Source: Legionella sp.
GTDB taxonomy: Bacteria > Pseudomonadota > Gammaproteobacteria > Legionellales > Legionellaceae
Direction: 5' to 3'
DNA: 64,000 nucleotides
Assembly (NCBI GenBank): GCA_031291115.1
Contig: JARLJQ010000025.1
Location: forward strand, 102,269 to 166,268
A program made the translations under genes and the position numbers. The notes beneath the pieces are model-generated. The model searched no databases. It saw nothing but the letters and a program-made list of their open reading frames with translations, and was not told the origin of the DNA. This document shows positions 26,769 through 36,607 of the stretch, piece by piece (the stretch's first letter is position 1; every line of letters begins with the position of its first letter).

Positions 26769-28249
26769 TCGCGATAATTCAATACATAAGGTAAAACATC
26801 AAACAAATCACTGGCTAATAATCCAGCACCACCTAAATTATGTGCTACTTTGTCTCCAGCAAGAGCATGTGCATAAACACCAGCAGTTGCTGCATCAGAT
26901 AATGACAGGCCTTGAGCACAAAGACCTGCAATGATACCGCTTAATACATCCCCCATGCCAGCACTTGCCATCGCAGGATTACCTTTAGGGCATATAAATG
27001 TATTTTTTTCTGTATCCTGAATAATTGTTCCCACACCTTTTAACACCACAACACCACCATACTGTTGTTGTATTTTTGCTGCAGCTTGATAACGGTCTTT
27101 CTCTATCAACTGCGTTGTGCAAGAAAGTAAAGCAGCCGCCTCACCAGGATGAGGCGTTAATATCCAATTATCATCAAGTTGTGGATGCTCGGCTAGAAGT
27201 CTTAAAGCAGAGGCATCAATAACCATCGGTAATTGTGACGTAATTGCGGCTAAAAATAAACTAACAGCCCAATCACTATCACCAAGACCTGGACCAATCA
27301 CGCAAACACTGGCTTTAGCTAATAAAGGCAGCAAGTCTTTTGCTGATTTAACCCCCCAAACCATAGCTTCCGGCATCATGGGCAAAGCCCCTTTAGCGTG
27401 TTCAGGCCAAGTGGCAATACTGACTGCACCCGCACCGGTGCGCATCGCAGCTTTTGCAGCTAAATAGATGGCGCCTGGCATACCAGGACCGCCACCAATA
27501 ACTAAAACATGCCCGTAACTTCCTTTGTGCGAATTTTTTTTCCGTGCAGGAAGAGGTATAGCTAAAGTAGCAGAATTTAAAAGATTGGCCACAGCGGTTT
27601 GTTTAGCAGAACAGGCATCCAGCTGTAATGAACAGCAGTGAATCATTCCACAATAATCGGGACCATCTGCAGTGAACATTCCAGTTTTCAGGGCGATAAA
27701 GGTTAAAGTCGTAGTTGCCTTAACACAGAAATTTTCAACTTGTCCGGTATCGGCATTCAGCCCGGAAGGGATATCCAGGGAAATAACAGGTACATTACTT
27801 TCATTAATTTGGCTAATGGCCGAGGCAATCACTCCATGCACGGGTCCTTTTAAACCGATTCCTAAAAGCGCATCAACGATTAATTCAGCTTCACTCTCGA
27901 TGAATTCATCTGCAGGTTGGCATTCAACTCCTGCGGCAATAGCTGCCAATGCAGCATGTTGTGCTGCGGGAGGTAAATCAACTAAGGCTTTACATTGATA
28001 AATGGTAACTGATAACCCATGCTCATGGGCTAAACGTGCAACGACGTACCCATCACCGGCATTATTTCCGGAGCCGCAAAATACTGCGATATGTTGAACA
28101 TGTGGGTGTAATTTTTTAAGATAAAAAAAAGCCTCAGCTCCAGCTCGAGACATAAGCTCATTTTCATCTAAAAAATACGAAGACATAGCTTGCTGTTCGC
28201 AATCTCTGATTTGCTCACAACGATAAAGGGCATTTTCTGGTTTAGTCAC
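26765..28249 (-). CDS. nnr: Bifunctional NAD(P)H-hydrate epimerase/dehydratase
   Basis: A 494-aa protein. Residues 1 to about 215 are the YjeF N-terminal epimerase (CGSGNNAGDGYVVARL, LDIPSGLNADTG). Residues about 225-494 are the ADP-dependent dehydratase with a ribokinase-like fold (GHVLVIGGGPGMPGA, LTPHPGEAA, AGMGDVLSGIIAGL). It repairs damaged, hydrated NADH and NADPH. The start is GTG at 28249 with GGAG upstream. It heads the nnr-tsaE-amiC-mutL-miaA run, directly downstream of the 6S RNA candidate. Confidence 0.95.
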   Translation of the reverse strand: MTKPENALYRCEQIRDCEQQAMSSYFLDENELMSRAGAEAFFYLKKLHPHVQHIAVFCGSGNNAGDGYVVARLAHEHGLSVTIYQCKALVDLPPAAQHAALAAIAAGVECQPADEFIESEAELIVDALLGIGLKGPVHGVIASAISQINESNVPVISLDIPSGLNADTGQVENFCVKATTTLTFIALKTGMFTADGPDYCGMIHCCSLQLDACSAKQTAVANLLNSATLAIPLPARKKNSHKGSYGHVLVIGGGPGMPGAIYLAAKAAMRTGAGAVSIATWPEHAKGALPMMPEAMVWGVKSAKDLLPLLAKASVCVIGPGLGDSDWAVSLFLAAITSQLPMVIDASALRLLAEHPQLDDNWILTPHPGEAAALLSCTTQLIEKDRYQAAAKIQQQYGGVVVLKGVGTIIQDTEKNTFICPKGNPAMASAGMGDVLSGIIAGLCAQGLSLSDAATAGVYAHALAGDKVAHNLGGAGLLASDLFDVLPYVLNYRE

Positions 28250-28255
28250 CTGTTT

Positions 28256-28432
28256 GCTCCGAAACCGATTAAGTAATCTGGGCGCACCCCAGAATCAGTG
28301 ACACATATTCCCAAAACCAAAAGGGGAAATAAATTCTTAGCCTCACAGACAGACCATGAGACCTTGGGCGTATGGATATCGAACCGGCACTACTGCACGC
28401 AACCGGTTCGCTAAGTACGTTTATTACTTGAC
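28256..28432 (-). ncRNA. ssrS: Likely 6S RNA
   Basis: The gap between sspB and nnr has no ORF but aligns by eye with E. coli 6S RNA on the minus strand. GCAGTAGTGCCGGTTCGATAT matches the GCCAGTCCCCTGAGCCGATAT arm. CATACGCCCAAGG follows as CATACCACAAG does. GGTCTGTCTGTGAGGCTAAG matches GGTCCGTCCGAGAAGCCTTA. The ends can pair (AAGTAAT/ATTACTT, or CGAACCGG/TCGGTTTCG). Length is about 160-180 nt, as expected. 6S RNA mimics an open promoter and holds sigma-70 polymerase in stationary phase. Ends are uncertain by about 15 nt and may overlap the sspB stop. Confidence 0.6.
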
Positions 28433-28843
28433 TAACTTTAACGACGGCTTATTTTTACTCGCAGAACCTGCACCGGCTGTAGCTGTCTCAGACTCATGAG
28501 AGCTTGCAGCTGGCGGTGGTGGTGGCGCATCTTCCAGTTCAAAAGCAATACCTCGGCCATTTTCTTTGGCGTAAATTTCCATTACCGCACCTGGTGGAAT
28601 AAAAATTTGCTCTGATTTTCCTGAAAAACGTGCAGTAAACACGATACGATCGTTTTCCAATAAAAGCCCGCGAGTTGCTGAAGGCGAAATATTTAGCACA
28701 ATACGCTCTTCTACCACGTGCTTTTGAGGAACCTGCACACCTAAATAAGCTACATTAACCAACAGATAAGGCGTTAATTCATTGTCTACAATCCAATCAT
28801 AGGCTGCACGAATTAAGTAAGGTTTATTTGATGTCATAGTCAT
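28424..28843 (-). CDS. sspB: ClpXP specificity-enhancing factor SspB
   Basis: A 139-aa protein. The N-terminal substrate-binding domain (KPYLIRAAYDWIVDNELTPYLLV, ISPSATRGL, FSGKSEQIFIPPGAVM) is classical SspB. A flexible linker rich in Pro, Ala, Ser and Thr follows, then a C-terminal KPSLKLVK tail, the XB motif that docks on ClpX. It tethers ssrA-tagged proteins to ClpXP. It follows sspA after 4 nt, as in E. coli. Confidence 0.95.
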   Translation of the reverse strand: MTMTSNKPYLIRAAYDWIVDNELTPYLLVNVAYLGVQVPQKHVVEERIVLNISPSATRGLLLENDRIVFTARFSGKSEQIFIPPGAVMEIYAKENGRGIAFELEDAPPPPPAASSHESETATAGAGSASKNKPSLKLVK

Positions 28844-28847
28844 TTTA

Positions 28848-29468
28848 TTAGGCCGCTCTTAATTGTCTCTCAGCATCAGTCAGGCTTACTTGGAACGATT
28901 CACGTTTGAACAAGCGCTGCATGTATGCAATTAATCCCTTAAATTCAGGTGCAATTTCAATTCCTAATCGAGGTAAGCGCCACAATAATGGAGCTAATGC
29001 ACAATCCAATAAAGAAAACTCATCGCTTAAAAAGTAGTTTTTATCTGCAAAAACAGGATCAAGACTGGTTAGGCTTTCAAATAAATTTGCTCTTGCTTCT
29101 TCCGCTTCCGCATTTTTTAGAATGAGGTTCATCAAATAATACCAATCATGCTCGATTCGGTGCATCATTTTACGGGTTTCAGCACGTGCCACAGGATAAA
29201 CAGGCAATAATGGTGGGTGAGGAAAACGCTCATCCAAATATTCCATGATGATACGTGGTTCATACAGAACAAGATCTCTATCGATAAGCGTCGGTACAGT
29301 GCCGTAAGGATTCAAAGCTAAAAGATCAGCACTTGGCTCACTTTGTTTCGCAGGAAGAATTTCTACATTCACACCTTTCTCAGCCAATACAATACGAACC
29401 TGGTGGCTGTATACATCATCAATATCGGAAAATAAAGACATAATAGTGCGCTTTGCAACAATTGCCAT
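28848..29468 (-). CDS. sspA: Stringent starvation protein A (SspA)
   Basis: 206 aa from ATG 29468, preceded by GAGGAG 6 nt upstream. It has a glutathione-S-transferase-like fold without a catalytic Ser or Cys: MSLFSDIDDVYSHQVRIVLAEKG, then NPYGTVPTLIDRDLVLYEPRIIMEYLDERFPHP. SspA binds RNA polymerase and affects stationary-phase and stress transcription. The MAxxxKRxxM start mirrors E. coli SspA. It lies downstream of petC on the same strand and is operonic with sspB. Confidence 0.95.
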   Translation of the reverse strand: MAIVAKRTIMSLFSDIDDVYSHQVRIVLAEKGVNVEILPAKQSEPSADLLALNPYGTVPTLIDRDLVLYEPRIIMEYLDERFPHPPLLPVYPVARAETRKMMHRIEHDWYYLMNLILKNAEAEEARANLFESLTSLDPVFADKNYFLSDEFSLLDCALAPLLWRLPRLGIEIAPEFKGLIAYMQRLFKRESFQVSLTDAERQLRAA

Positions 29469-29570
29469 GGGCAACTCCTCTCAATTCATGAAAACAGTAA
29501 GGGACCTTACAGTACAAACCCAACACTTTACCACATTTTTAACCTTTTGGGTTACTTTATTAACTAAACT

Positions 29571-30281
29571 CTATTCTATTTTTCGCCAGTATATTTTTTT
29601 CAAGCCTACTGTGGCACATAGAACAAGAAATAAAAAAACCATAACTATCAAGCCTATATGATAACGAAGCTCTTGTACAGGTTCGCCCACATACGCAAGA
29701 AAAGTCACTAAATCCTGTAAAAGAATATCTTTTTGCGCCGCAGATAATTCGCCGTCTTTGGCTAATAATAAATGCGCTGAATCATTCTTCGTGCCCACCA
29801 AAGTCATTTCACCCATTAATGGTTCTAAAATATTAGGCATGGCAACATCGGGAACAAGCAGGTTATTCGTTCCAAAGGGTCTGGAATTATCACTATAAAA
29901 GCTCTTTAAATAGGTGTAAAGCCAAGCCATACCCTTTTCACGAGCAATTAAAGACAAATCAGGTGGAACCACACCAAACCATTGTTTGGCATCTTCAGGA
30001 GCTAAAGCGATTTGAATCGGGTCATTAATTGAAGCTTGCGTAAAAATCAGATTATTTTTTAATAAAGGCTCATCTACGCGCCCATCGAAGCCCACTAAAC
30101 CCAAACCTTCGGCCATACGATTATAGCGCAAATACTTTAATGAATGACAACCCGAGCAATAATTCATATATAATTTGGCGCCACGTTGCAGACTAGGCTT
30201 ATTAGTCACGTCCACCGACCATGCCATCTGGGCTGATAAAAAATAAAATACGCTGATAAAAAATAAGCATCGTTTTAACAT
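29571..30281 (-). CDS. petC: Cytochrome c1 of the bc1 complex
   Basis: A 236-aa protein. The signal peptide (FFISVFYFLSAQMAWS) is followed by the haem c site CSGCH (C42, C45, H46). A methionine ligand lies in VAMPN, and a C-terminal membrane anchor (about residues 207-228) precedes a short basic tail. It accepts electrons from the Rieske protein and passes them to a soluble cytochrome c on the periplasmic side. It starts just after the petB stop (TGATAATG arrangement) and is the third gene of petABC. Confidence 0.95.
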   Translation of the reverse strand: MLKRCLFFISVFYFLSAQMAWSVDVTNKPSLQRGAKLYMNYCSGCHSLKYLRYNRMAEGLGLVGFDGRVDEPLLKNNLIFTQASINDPIQIALAPEDAKQWFGVVPPDLSLIAREKGMAWLYTYLKSFYSDNSRPFGTNNLLVPDVAMPNILEPLMGEMTLVGTKNDSAHLLLAKDGELSAAQKDILLQDLVTFLAYVGEPVQELRYHIGLIVMVFLFLVLCATVGLKKIYWRKIE

Positions 30282-30283
30282 TA

Positions 30284-31495
30284 TCACTTACCTATTCTTA
30301 TTGGGAGAACACGTGCCGTTTCCATGCGCGTATAAAAAGGCATGAAGATAAAATAGGAAAAATAAAGCACGGTCGCAACACGTGCTAAAAATAAACACCC
30401 CGCATTAACCGGCATCGTACCTAAACAACCCAGTACAATAAAAGCGGTCACTCCAACACATAACATAATACGTGAAGCACGTCCTTTATAACGCATAGAG
30501 CGCACAGGACTTTTGTCTAACCAAGGTAAAAGAAACAGCACAAACACCGCGGCCGCCATGGCTAAAACCCCCAATAATTTATCAGGTATCGCACGTAAAA
30601 TGGCATAGAACGGTGCCATATACCACATTGGTGCAATATGGTCAGGAGTAACCATAGGATTGGCAGGTACAAAATTACTGCTTTCTAGAAAATACCCACC
30701 CATTTCAGGTGCAAAAAATACCACTGCAAAAAACAGAATTAAAAAAACAGCCACCCCCATTAAATCTTTAACAGTGTAGTAAGGATGAAATGGAATTCCA
30801 TCTAAAGGCTTCCCTTCTTCACCCACTGTATTGTTAATTTCAATGCCTTCTGGATTATTTGAGCCGACATGATGCAAAGCGACAATATGCAAATAGACGA
30901 GCAATACAAGTAAAAAGGGAATAACAATCACGTGTAAGGCAAAAAAGCGCTGCAAAGTCACATTGCTGACTGAGTAATCCCCTCTTAGCCAAATAACCAA
31001 CGTATCACCCACATAAGGAATGGCACTAAACAATGAGGTGATGACTTCAGAGCCCCAATAAGACATTTGCCCCCAAGGCAATAAATACCCTAAAAACGCC
31101 GCTACCACGAGCAACACATACAAAAGCATTCCTAATAGCCAAACAAGCTCTCTTGGCCGCTGATAAGAGCCATACAGCAAGCCGCGAAACATATGTACAT
31201 AAATCACAATAAAAAAGGCTGAAGCGCCAGTAGAATGCATATAACGCAATAACCAACCAAAATTAACATCACGCATAATGTATTCAACAGAAGCAAAAGC
31301 CTGACTTGCATCCGGAGTATAAAACATAGTCAGCCATAAGCCACTAAGCAATTGATTGACTAAAACAACCAGCGCTAAAGAACCAAAAAAATAAAAGAAA
31401 TTAAGGTTTTTAGGTACGTAATAAGCACTAAAATAACGCGTCCAAGTACTCATCAAAGGAAAACGAGCATCAAGCCAATTGAATAATTTATTCAC
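30284..31495 (-). CDS. petB: Cytochrome b of the bc1 complex
   Basis: 403 aa from a GTG start at 31495 (VNKLFNWLDARFPL), preceded by GAGGG 6-7 nt upstream; an in-frame extension to 31552 runs into a repeat. There are eight membrane helices with two haem-binding His pairs (RYMHSTGASAFFIVIYVHMFRG and FFALHVIVIPFLLVLLVYLHIVALH). The Qo-site motif appears as PEMG, a variant of PEWY (see FAPEMGGYF). It carries quinol oxidation and reduction sites in the inner membrane. Confidence 0.94.
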   Translation of the reverse strand: MNKLFNWLDARFPLMSTWTRYFSAYYVPKNLNFFYFFGSLALVVLVNQLLSGLWLTMFYTPDASQAFASVEYIMRDVNFGWLLRYMHSTGASAFFIVIYVHMFRGLLYGSYQRPRELVWLLGMLLYVLLVVAAFLGYLLPWGQMSYWGSEVITSLFSAIPYVGDTLVIWLRGDYSVSNVTLQRFFALHVIVIPFLLVLLVYLHIVALHHVGSNNPEGIEINNTVGEEGKPLDGIPFHPYYTVKDLMGVAVFLILFFAVVFFAPEMGGYFLESSNFVPANPMVTPDHIAPMWYMAPFYAILRAIPDKLLGVLAMAAAVFVLFLLPWLDKSPVRSMRYKGRASRIMLCVGVTAFIVLGCLGTMPVNAGCLFLARVATVLYFSYFIFMPFYTRMETARVLPIRIGK

Positions 31496-31522
31496 GAATA
31501 TACCCTCAAAAAAACGACGTGC

Positions 31523-31550
31523 CGTGGTCCTTCGCTTCGCTCTGGACGAC
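31523..31550. repeat. Family B repeat fragment between petA and petB
   Basis: GGTCCTTCGCTTCGCTCTGGACGAC matches the right arm of the repeat at 48117 and the hairpin at 43985. It occupies most of the 59-bp petA-petB gap. Confidence 0.6.
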
Positions 31551-31554
31551 ATAT

Positions 31555-32163
31555 CTATAGCTTATCTACACCAATAACAATCGTCTGTTGATCAAGAAAA
31601 TAGTACGGCGGCACTTCCATATTAATCGGCGCAGGTACGTCTTTAAAAACACGCCCTGAAAGATCAAAAGTTGAACCATGACATGGGCAAAAGAAACCAC
31701 CAGGCCAATCAGTACCCTGCTGACCAAGATTAGGTTTGTATTTAGGTGAACAACCCAAATGAGTACAAATCCCAATCAAAACTAAAAACTCAGGGTTAAT
31801 AGAGCGATGTTCGTTTTTGGCATACTCTGGTTGCTGCGCACTTAAAGAGTTGGGATCACGTAATCGCGATGCATGTGCGGGTAGTGTATTTAGCATATCT
31901 TGAGTACGTCTGATAATCCATACTGGTTTGCCACGCCATTCGATAACTGCTTGCTCTCCGGGCTCCATTTTACTTAAATCAACTTGCACCGGTGCACCGT
32001 CAGCCTGTGCTTTAGCACTAGGCAACCAAGAAGCGACAAAGGGTGTTAATGCACATAAAGCACCAATACCACCTAGAACCCCTGTAGTGGTCAATAAAAA
32101 GCGACGCCTGTCTGCATCAACAAGATCGTCTTCCTTGGGCTCTTGGTCTGGAGTCTCATTCAT
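31555..32163 (-). CDS. petA: Rieske iron-sulfur subunit of the bc1 complex
   Basis: A 202-aa protein. The twin-arginine-type N-terminus DRRRFLLTTTG and one membrane helix (about 24-48) anchor a periplasmic Rieske domain. The [2Fe-2S] ligands are in CTHLGC (C133, H135; C138 forms the disulfide) and CPCHGS (C159 and H162 as ligands, C161 in the disulfide). The protein shuttles electrons from quinol to cytochrome c1. It is the first gene of petABC. The 370-bp upstream gap toward rpsI is filled with repeats, so its promoter lies in or beside them. Confidence 0.96.
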   Translation of the reverse strand: MNETPDQEPKEDDLVDADRRRFLLTTTGVLGGIGALCALTPFVASWLPSAKAQADGAPVQVDLSKMEPGEQAVIEWRGKPVWIIRRTQDMLNTLPAHASRLRDPNSLSAQQPEYAKNEHRSINPEFLVLIGICTHLGCSPKYKPNLGQQGTDWPGGFFCPCHGSTFDLSGRVFKDVPAPINMEVPPYYFLDQQTIVIGVDKL

Positions 32164-32312
32164 GTTTAGGTCACCAATGTAGTAAATGCATCATTATCGC
32201 CAATTCTGGATAATGAATAAGAATCAATCCAATGTAGATTGGGTCGTGACCCAACCTACAACTATCTAAACGGCTCTTTGCCCGAAACTTACGTTAATTT
32301 AATGAGTTATTT

Positions 32313-32445
32313 CCCTTCTCCCGTTCGGGAGAAGGTGGCGCGTAGCGACGGATAAGGGTCTTTCTCGTGGAACAGAACCTGTACGAGCCACAATCAACAC
32401 CCTCATCCGCCCTTTCGGGCACCTTCTCCCACTTGTGGGAGAAGG
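32313..32445. repeat. Compound palindromic repeat upstream of petA
   Basis: Two hairpins with the same arm CCTTCTCCC/GGGAGAAGG occur at about 32315-32335 and 32422-32445. CGGATAAGGGT and ACCCTCATCCG pair between them, so the whole block folds as one long inverted structure. A small palindrome TGGGTCGTGACCCA lies nearby (about 32240-32260). No ORF is present in the 32164-32537 gap. Confidence 0.75.
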
Positions 32446-32493
32446 GAAAACTACAGTGCACGTCTTGAACAACTGTTTATCAAGCCACAATAA

Positions 32494-32520
32494 CAAAAAA
32501 ACCCGCAAAAGCGGGTTTCT
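32494..32520 (-). terminator. Intrinsic terminator of rplM-rpsI
   Basis: On the minus strand, stem ACCCGC/GCGGGT with a 4-nt loop is followed by seven U residues (plus-strand A run 32494-32500). It lies 18 nt after the rpsI stop. Confidence 0.9.
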
Positions 32521-32537
32521 TTGTAAACGATAAATAA

Positions 32538-32969
32538 TTAACGCTTGGAGTACTGAGTAGCACGACGTGCTTTGTGCAGACCCACTTTCTTTCTTTCCAC
32601 ACGACGTGAGTCACGAGTTAATAAACCACGTGCACGCAGTTTTCTGCGGAATGAATCTGGGTTTGGCTCAGCATCTTCTGCCAATCCTTGCTCATCGTAA
32701 ACAACTAATGCTCTAGCTATGCCTAAACGTACAGCACCGGCTTGGCCAGAAACACCGCCGCCAACTACTGTAATATAGATGTCAAATTTATTGACAAGCT
32801 CAACTGTTTCCAGTGGCTGCATAACAACCATGCAAGAGGTTTCACGGCAAAAATATTCTTTTAAAGAGCGACCATTAACTTTGATCTCACCTTTACCTGG
32901 ACGTAAAAACACCCGAGCTGTTGAACTTTTTCTACGGCCTGTACCGTAGTATTGCTTCATTTCAGCCAT
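32538..32969 (-). CDS. rpsI: Ribosomal protein S9 (uS9)
   Basis: A 143-aa protein, slightly longer than E. coli S9 (130 aa). The N-terminal [16 protein letters not shown] and the C-terminal [22 protein letters not shown] are diagnostic; the basic KR tail reaches the ribosomal P site. It follows rplM by 5 nt in the conserved rplM-rpsI operon and is closed by a terminator. Confidence 0.97.
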   Translation of the reverse strand: MAEMKQYYGTGRRKSSTARVFLRPGKGEIKVNGRSLKEYFCRETSCMVVMQPLETVELVNKFDIYITVVGGGVSGQAGAVRLGIARALVVYDEQGLAEDAEPNPDSFRRKLRARGLLTRDSRRVERKKVGLHKARRATQYSKR

Positions 32970-32974
32970 AATAC

Positions 32975-33409
32975 TTATTCCTCAATATCAAGTTGCTTGG
33001 GTTGCTGTGCAGCATGTGGATGCTCGCTACCAACGTATATCTTTAGTTTGCGATACATCTCTCTACCCAATACGTTTTTTGGCAACATACCTTTTACAGC
33101 AAGCTCTATAATTCTTACAGGATTTCTAGCCTGCAATTTTTCAAAACTTTCTGATTTTATTCCACCAGGGTGACCTGTGTGACGATAATACATTTTGTCT
33201 TTGAACTTACGACCAGTCACAGCAACTTTTTCTGCATTTGTAACAACAATGTAGTCGCCTGTATCTACGTGTGGTGTGTACTCAGCTTTATGTTTGCCAC
33301 GTAAACGACGGGCAATCTCAGTAGCTAAACGACCTAAAACTTTATCACTGGCATCAACCACAAACCAGTCATGTTTGACTTCGTGGCTTTTGGCACTAAA
33401 TGTCTTCAT
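32975..33409 (-). CDS. rplM: Ribosomal protein L13 (uL13)
   Basis: 144 aa, full length. [29 protein letters not shown] and [21 protein letters not shown] are standard L13 sequence. It assembles early into the 50S subunit. It is the first gene of rplM-rpsI. The 156-bp upstream gap is AT-rich and presumably contains the promoter. Confidence 0.97.
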   Translation of the reverse strand: MKTFSAKSHEVKHDWFVVDASDKVLGRLATEIARRLRGKHKAEYTPHVDTGDYIVVTNAEKVAVTGRKFKDKMYYRHTGHPGGIKSESFEKLQARNPVRIIELAVKGMLPKNVLGREMYRKLKIYVGSEHPHAAQQPKQLDIEE

Positions 33410-33565
33410 TAAATGAACTCCGAACCGCCTAAAATTAGTAATCTTCTATCATGGACGGGCGATTTTAACCAAAACAGAAACATCCTACAAGTAAAAAGGA
33501 TAAAAATTTACAAACAATTAAATAAATCCATATAAATACAACAAAATTCCCTCTTTAAGAACAAA

Positions 33566-33886
33566 CTATTCTGAATCTATAACAAGCCTTTGCGCGATTA
33601 TACCTGAAATTAAGTGAGAAGCGATAATTTCATCAATATCAGCAAAAGTTGCATATGAATACCATACACCCTCCGGATAAATCACGAGGCATGGTCCTGT
33701 ACCGCAACGGCCTAGGCAGCCGGATTTACTCACACGGATTTTTCCTGCGCCATGGAGGCCCAGTTCGACTACTTGTGACTTCATGTAAGTAAAAAACTCT
33801 TCACCACCAGAATCAGCGCAGCATTGCTTGCCTGCGGGCTTCTGGTTAGTGCAGAGCATTACGTGTTTCGTATAATAATTGGACAA
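33566..33886 (-). CDS. Thioredoxin-like [2Fe-2S] ferredoxin
   Basis: A 106-aa protein. Cys in MLCTNQKPAGKQCC, then GCLGRCGTGPCLVIYPEGVWY, gives the four-cysteine pattern of the thioredoxin-fold [2Fe-2S] ferredoxin family (related to the NuoE fold and to Azotobacter FeSII). It is probably a cytoplasmic electron carrier with unknown partner. It lies 3 nt after ihfA on the same strand and could be the last gene of the pheST-ihfA operon. Confidence 0.85.
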   Translation of the reverse strand: MSNYYTKHVMLCTNQKPAGKQCCADSGGEEFFTYMKSQVVELGLHGAGKIRVSKSGCLGRCGTGPCLVIYPEGVWYSYATFADIDEIIASHLISGIIAQRLVIDSE

Positions 33887-33889
33887 AAA

Positions 33890-34183
33890 CTACTTTCCTA
33901 TTTCTTCAATTTTAGTTTTAAGCTTCAAACCTGATTTGAACGTCACTACTCTTCTGGCAACAACGGGAATTTCTTCGCCAGTTTTCGGATTTCTACCCGG
34001 TCTTTGAGGCTTATCTCTTAATGTAAAATTACCGAAACCTGATAATTTCACGTGATTACCATGCTCTAAAGCATGACGTAATACTTCAAAAAAATTCTCT
34101 ACCATTTCCTTTGATGCAGGCTTTGATAGTTTTAACTCCTCACACAAAGTCTCTGCCATTATTGCTTTGCTCAATGCATTCAC
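33890..34183 (-). CDS. ihfA: Integration host factor alpha subunit
   Basis: A 97-aa DNA-bending protein of the HU/IHF family. [47 protein letters not shown] and [11 protein letters not shown] are IHF-alpha signatures, and the [10 protein letters not shown] arm carries the DNA-intercalating Pro. It pairs with IhfB to bend specific sites; in Legionella IHF influences differentiation to the transmissive form. It follows pheT by 2 nt, as in E. coli. Confidence 0.95.
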   Translation of the reverse strand: MNALSKAIMAETLCEELKLSKPASKEMVENFFEVLRHALEHGNHVKLSGFGNFTLRDKPQRPGRNPKTGEEIPVVARRVVTFKSGLKLKTKIEEIGK

Positions 34184-34185
34184 GA

Positions 34186-36567
34186 TTAATCCCTCAATAT
34201 GATTGAAAATTGACTCCCTAACGTATTGATTATAGCATTGATTAATGAATTGATCTCGGCATCAACTAAAGTACGATTATCGTCTTGCAAGGTCATGGCA
34301 ATGGCTAAGCTTTTCTTGCCGTCTGGAATACCTGTTCCAGTATACACATCAAAGACGTCAAAGGCCTTCAGCCAGTTTTCTGTGACGGTTTCTCTCACTG
34401 CTGACTCAATCTGCATGACACTCACGCTATTATCAACCAAGAACGATAAGTCACGGCGAATCTGAGGGTATTTTGAAATCGATTTATAACGAGGCGCATC
34501 ATGTCCAGCAAGGCTTTCCAAACTTAATTCAAATAATAAAACATCGTGTTGTAAGTCCAGTGCATCTGCTAAACGTGGGTGCAAGGCACCTATCCATCCG
34601 GCAACAACCCCATTAATCAATATTTGTGCCGATTGACCGGGATGCAAGGCATCATGTGGGGCGGAAATAAATTCGACCTGCTTTAATTTTAAAGTGGCAA
34701 ACAAAGATTCCAGATCGCCTTTTAAATCAAAGAAATCAAAGACTCGAGTGGTTTCACTCCAGTTTGCTCCACCTTGCTCGCCCATTAATAAACCGGCAAT
34801 ACAAGGACGCTCTGTTAGTTGCTGCTCTTTTACATCAAAAACCACACCAACTTCAAAGAACTTAATTAAATTTTGCTGTCTATGTACGTTATGAATCATT
34901 GAGGCAATCAAGCCAGGCCACATTCCTATTCGCATTTGCGACAGCTCTGAGGAGATAGGATTTAACAATGCCATAAATTCTTGTTGTGGGTACAGTGACT
35001 CTTGTAATTCAGGATCAACAAAACTATAACTGATGGTTTCATGATAACCTTTGCTGCTAAACCAACGTGACAAGCGCGTGGCGATGTCCTCATTAGCGCA
35101 GGAGTTGCCTGCCTGAACTGGAGCCTGCATGGGTTCTGCTTTTAAATTATCGTATCCGTAAAGACGAATAACTTCTTCAACCAAATCGACATCCTGTTGA
35201 ATGTCAAAGCGATGAGAGGGAATGCTGACCTCAAAAAATTGAGCCTGCTCTTTAGTAATGACTATGCCTAAACCTTCCAGCAAACTTTTCATTTCTTCGC
35301 GAGAAATAGCAAGACCGGTCAGTTTTTTAACTTTATCCGTATCAAAAGTAAAATGAACTGCTGCAGGCAAATGCTTGGAATCAGACGCTTCAATAATGGG
35401 CCCTGCTTCACCACCAACAATAGAAAGAATCAAGGCAGTTGCTCTTTCCAAAGCTTTAACTTGCAAATGGGGATCAACACCACGTTCGTAACGCTGTGAT
35501 GAGTCACTAAATAAACCAAATTTTCTAGCCACACCAGCAATAATGATTGGATTAAAAAAAGCGCTCTCCAAAAACAGGTCTTGGGTATGTGCTTGAACAG
35601 AACTTGCTTCACCGCCCATAATTCCGGCCATTGCCAATGGTTTTTCCTGGTCAGCAATAACTAAAACTTTTTCATTTAAACTTAAATCCTGACCATCCAA
35701 CAATTCTAACTGCTCTTGGTTGTTGCTAAAACGCACATTGATTTCACCTTTGATTGCGGCTAAATCAAAAGCATGCATAGGTTGCCCTAGCTCAATCATA
35801 ACGTAATTCATAATGTCGACAACAGGATGCAATGTTCTGATTCCAGAACGTCTTAAACGTTCATTCATCCATAAAGGCGTGCTGGCGTGAGGATTAATAT
35901 TGCGAATGATACGACCGCAGTATCTGGGGCAGGCTTCCGGGCTTTGTAAATGAACTGGCAATACATCATCAATGCTTGGAGTTACTGCAGCAATCGGTTG
36001 TTCCTGCAAAGGAAGTTTATTCAGCACGGCCACTTCACGTGCAATACCCAAAACGCTGAAGCAATCAGCGCGATTAGGTGTTAAATCCACCTCAATAATA
36101 TGATCATTCAACATTAAATAGTCACGTAAATCAGTGCCTACTGGCGCATCACTCTCCAACTCCATAATTCCGTCAGATTGTTCCGCCATTCCTAACTCAC
36201 TGACAGAGCACAACATTCCCTGAGATAACTCACCGCGTAGTTTGGATTCTTTTATTTTAAATCCACCAGGAAGACAGGCGCCAATCAGTGCAAGTGCCAC
36301 TTTTAATCCGGGTCTGACGTTTGCTGCGCCACAAACAATTTGCAAGGGCTTATCTGCGTTGATATTAACTTCGCATACAGTCAATTTATCTGCATCAGGG
36401 TGGGTTTTAGTGCTAAGAACTTCTGCAACGATTACATGAGTAAATTCTCCTGCGACAGGACTGACCGCGTCCACTTCCAGGCCGGCCATGGTTAATTGGC
36501 TTGCTAGTTCATGCTCAGTTAATGAGAAATTCGCCCATTCACGTAACCATAATTTACTTAATTTCAT
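34186..36567 (-). CDS. pheT: Phenylalanyl-tRNA synthetase beta chain
   Basis: A 793-aa protein. The N-terminal [14 protein letters not shown] start leads into the tRNA-binding OB fold (about 40-150), the B3/B4 editing region (about 210-385), B5 (about 400-475), the catalytic-like core, and the C-terminal anticodon-binding FDX-ACB domain (about 700-793, [15 protein letters not shown]). It forms an alpha2-beta2 enzyme with PheS that charges tRNA-Phe and edits mischarged Tyr. It lies 40 nt after pheS. Confidence 0.97.
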   Translation of the reverse strand: MKLSKLWLREWANFSLTEHELASQLTMAGLEVDAVSPVAGEFTHVIVAEVLSTKTHPDADKLTVCEVNINADKPLQIVCGAANVRPGLKVALALIGACLPGGFKIKESKLRGELSQGMLCSVSELGMAEQSDGIMELESDAPVGTDLRDYLMLNDHIIEVDLTPNRADCFSVLGIAREVAVLNKLPLQEQPIAAVTPSIDDVLPVHLQSPEACPRYCGRIIRNINPHASTPLWMNERLRRSGIRTLHPVVDIMNYVMIELGQPMHAFDLAAIKGEINVRFSNNQEQLELLDGQDLSLNEKVLVIADQEKPLAMAGIMGGEASSVQAHTQDLFLESAFFNPIIIAGVARKFGLFSDSSQRYERGVDPHLQVKALERATALILSIVGGEAGPIIEASDSKHLPAAVHFTFDTDKVKKLTGLAISREEMKSLLEGLGIVITKEQAQFFEVSIPSHRFDIQQDVDLVEEVIRLYGYDNLKAEPMQAPVQAGNSCANEDIATRLSRWFSSKGYHETISYSFVDPELQESLYPQQEFMALLNPISSELSQMRIGMWPGLIASMIHNVHRQQNLIKFFEVGVVFDVKEQQLTERPCIAGLLMGEQGGANWSETTRVFDFFDLKGDLESLFATLKLKQVEFISAPHDALHPGQSAQILINGVVAGWIGALHPRLADALDLQHDVLLFELSLESLAGHDAPRYKSISKYPQIRRDLSFLVDNSVSVMQIESAVRETVTENWLKAFDVFDVYTGTGIPDGKKSLAIAMTLQDDNRTLVDAEINSLINAIINTLGSQFSIILRD

Positions 36568-36607
36568 CTAAAAGTCCTTACCACCTGATTAAACTGCTTA
36601 TAAATAC

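Noticed and set aside
28320..28400. tRNA-like T-arm (GGTTCGATATCC) on the minus strand
   Set aside because: No D-arm, anticodon arm or acceptor pairing could be built; the 6S RNA alignment explains the stretch better.
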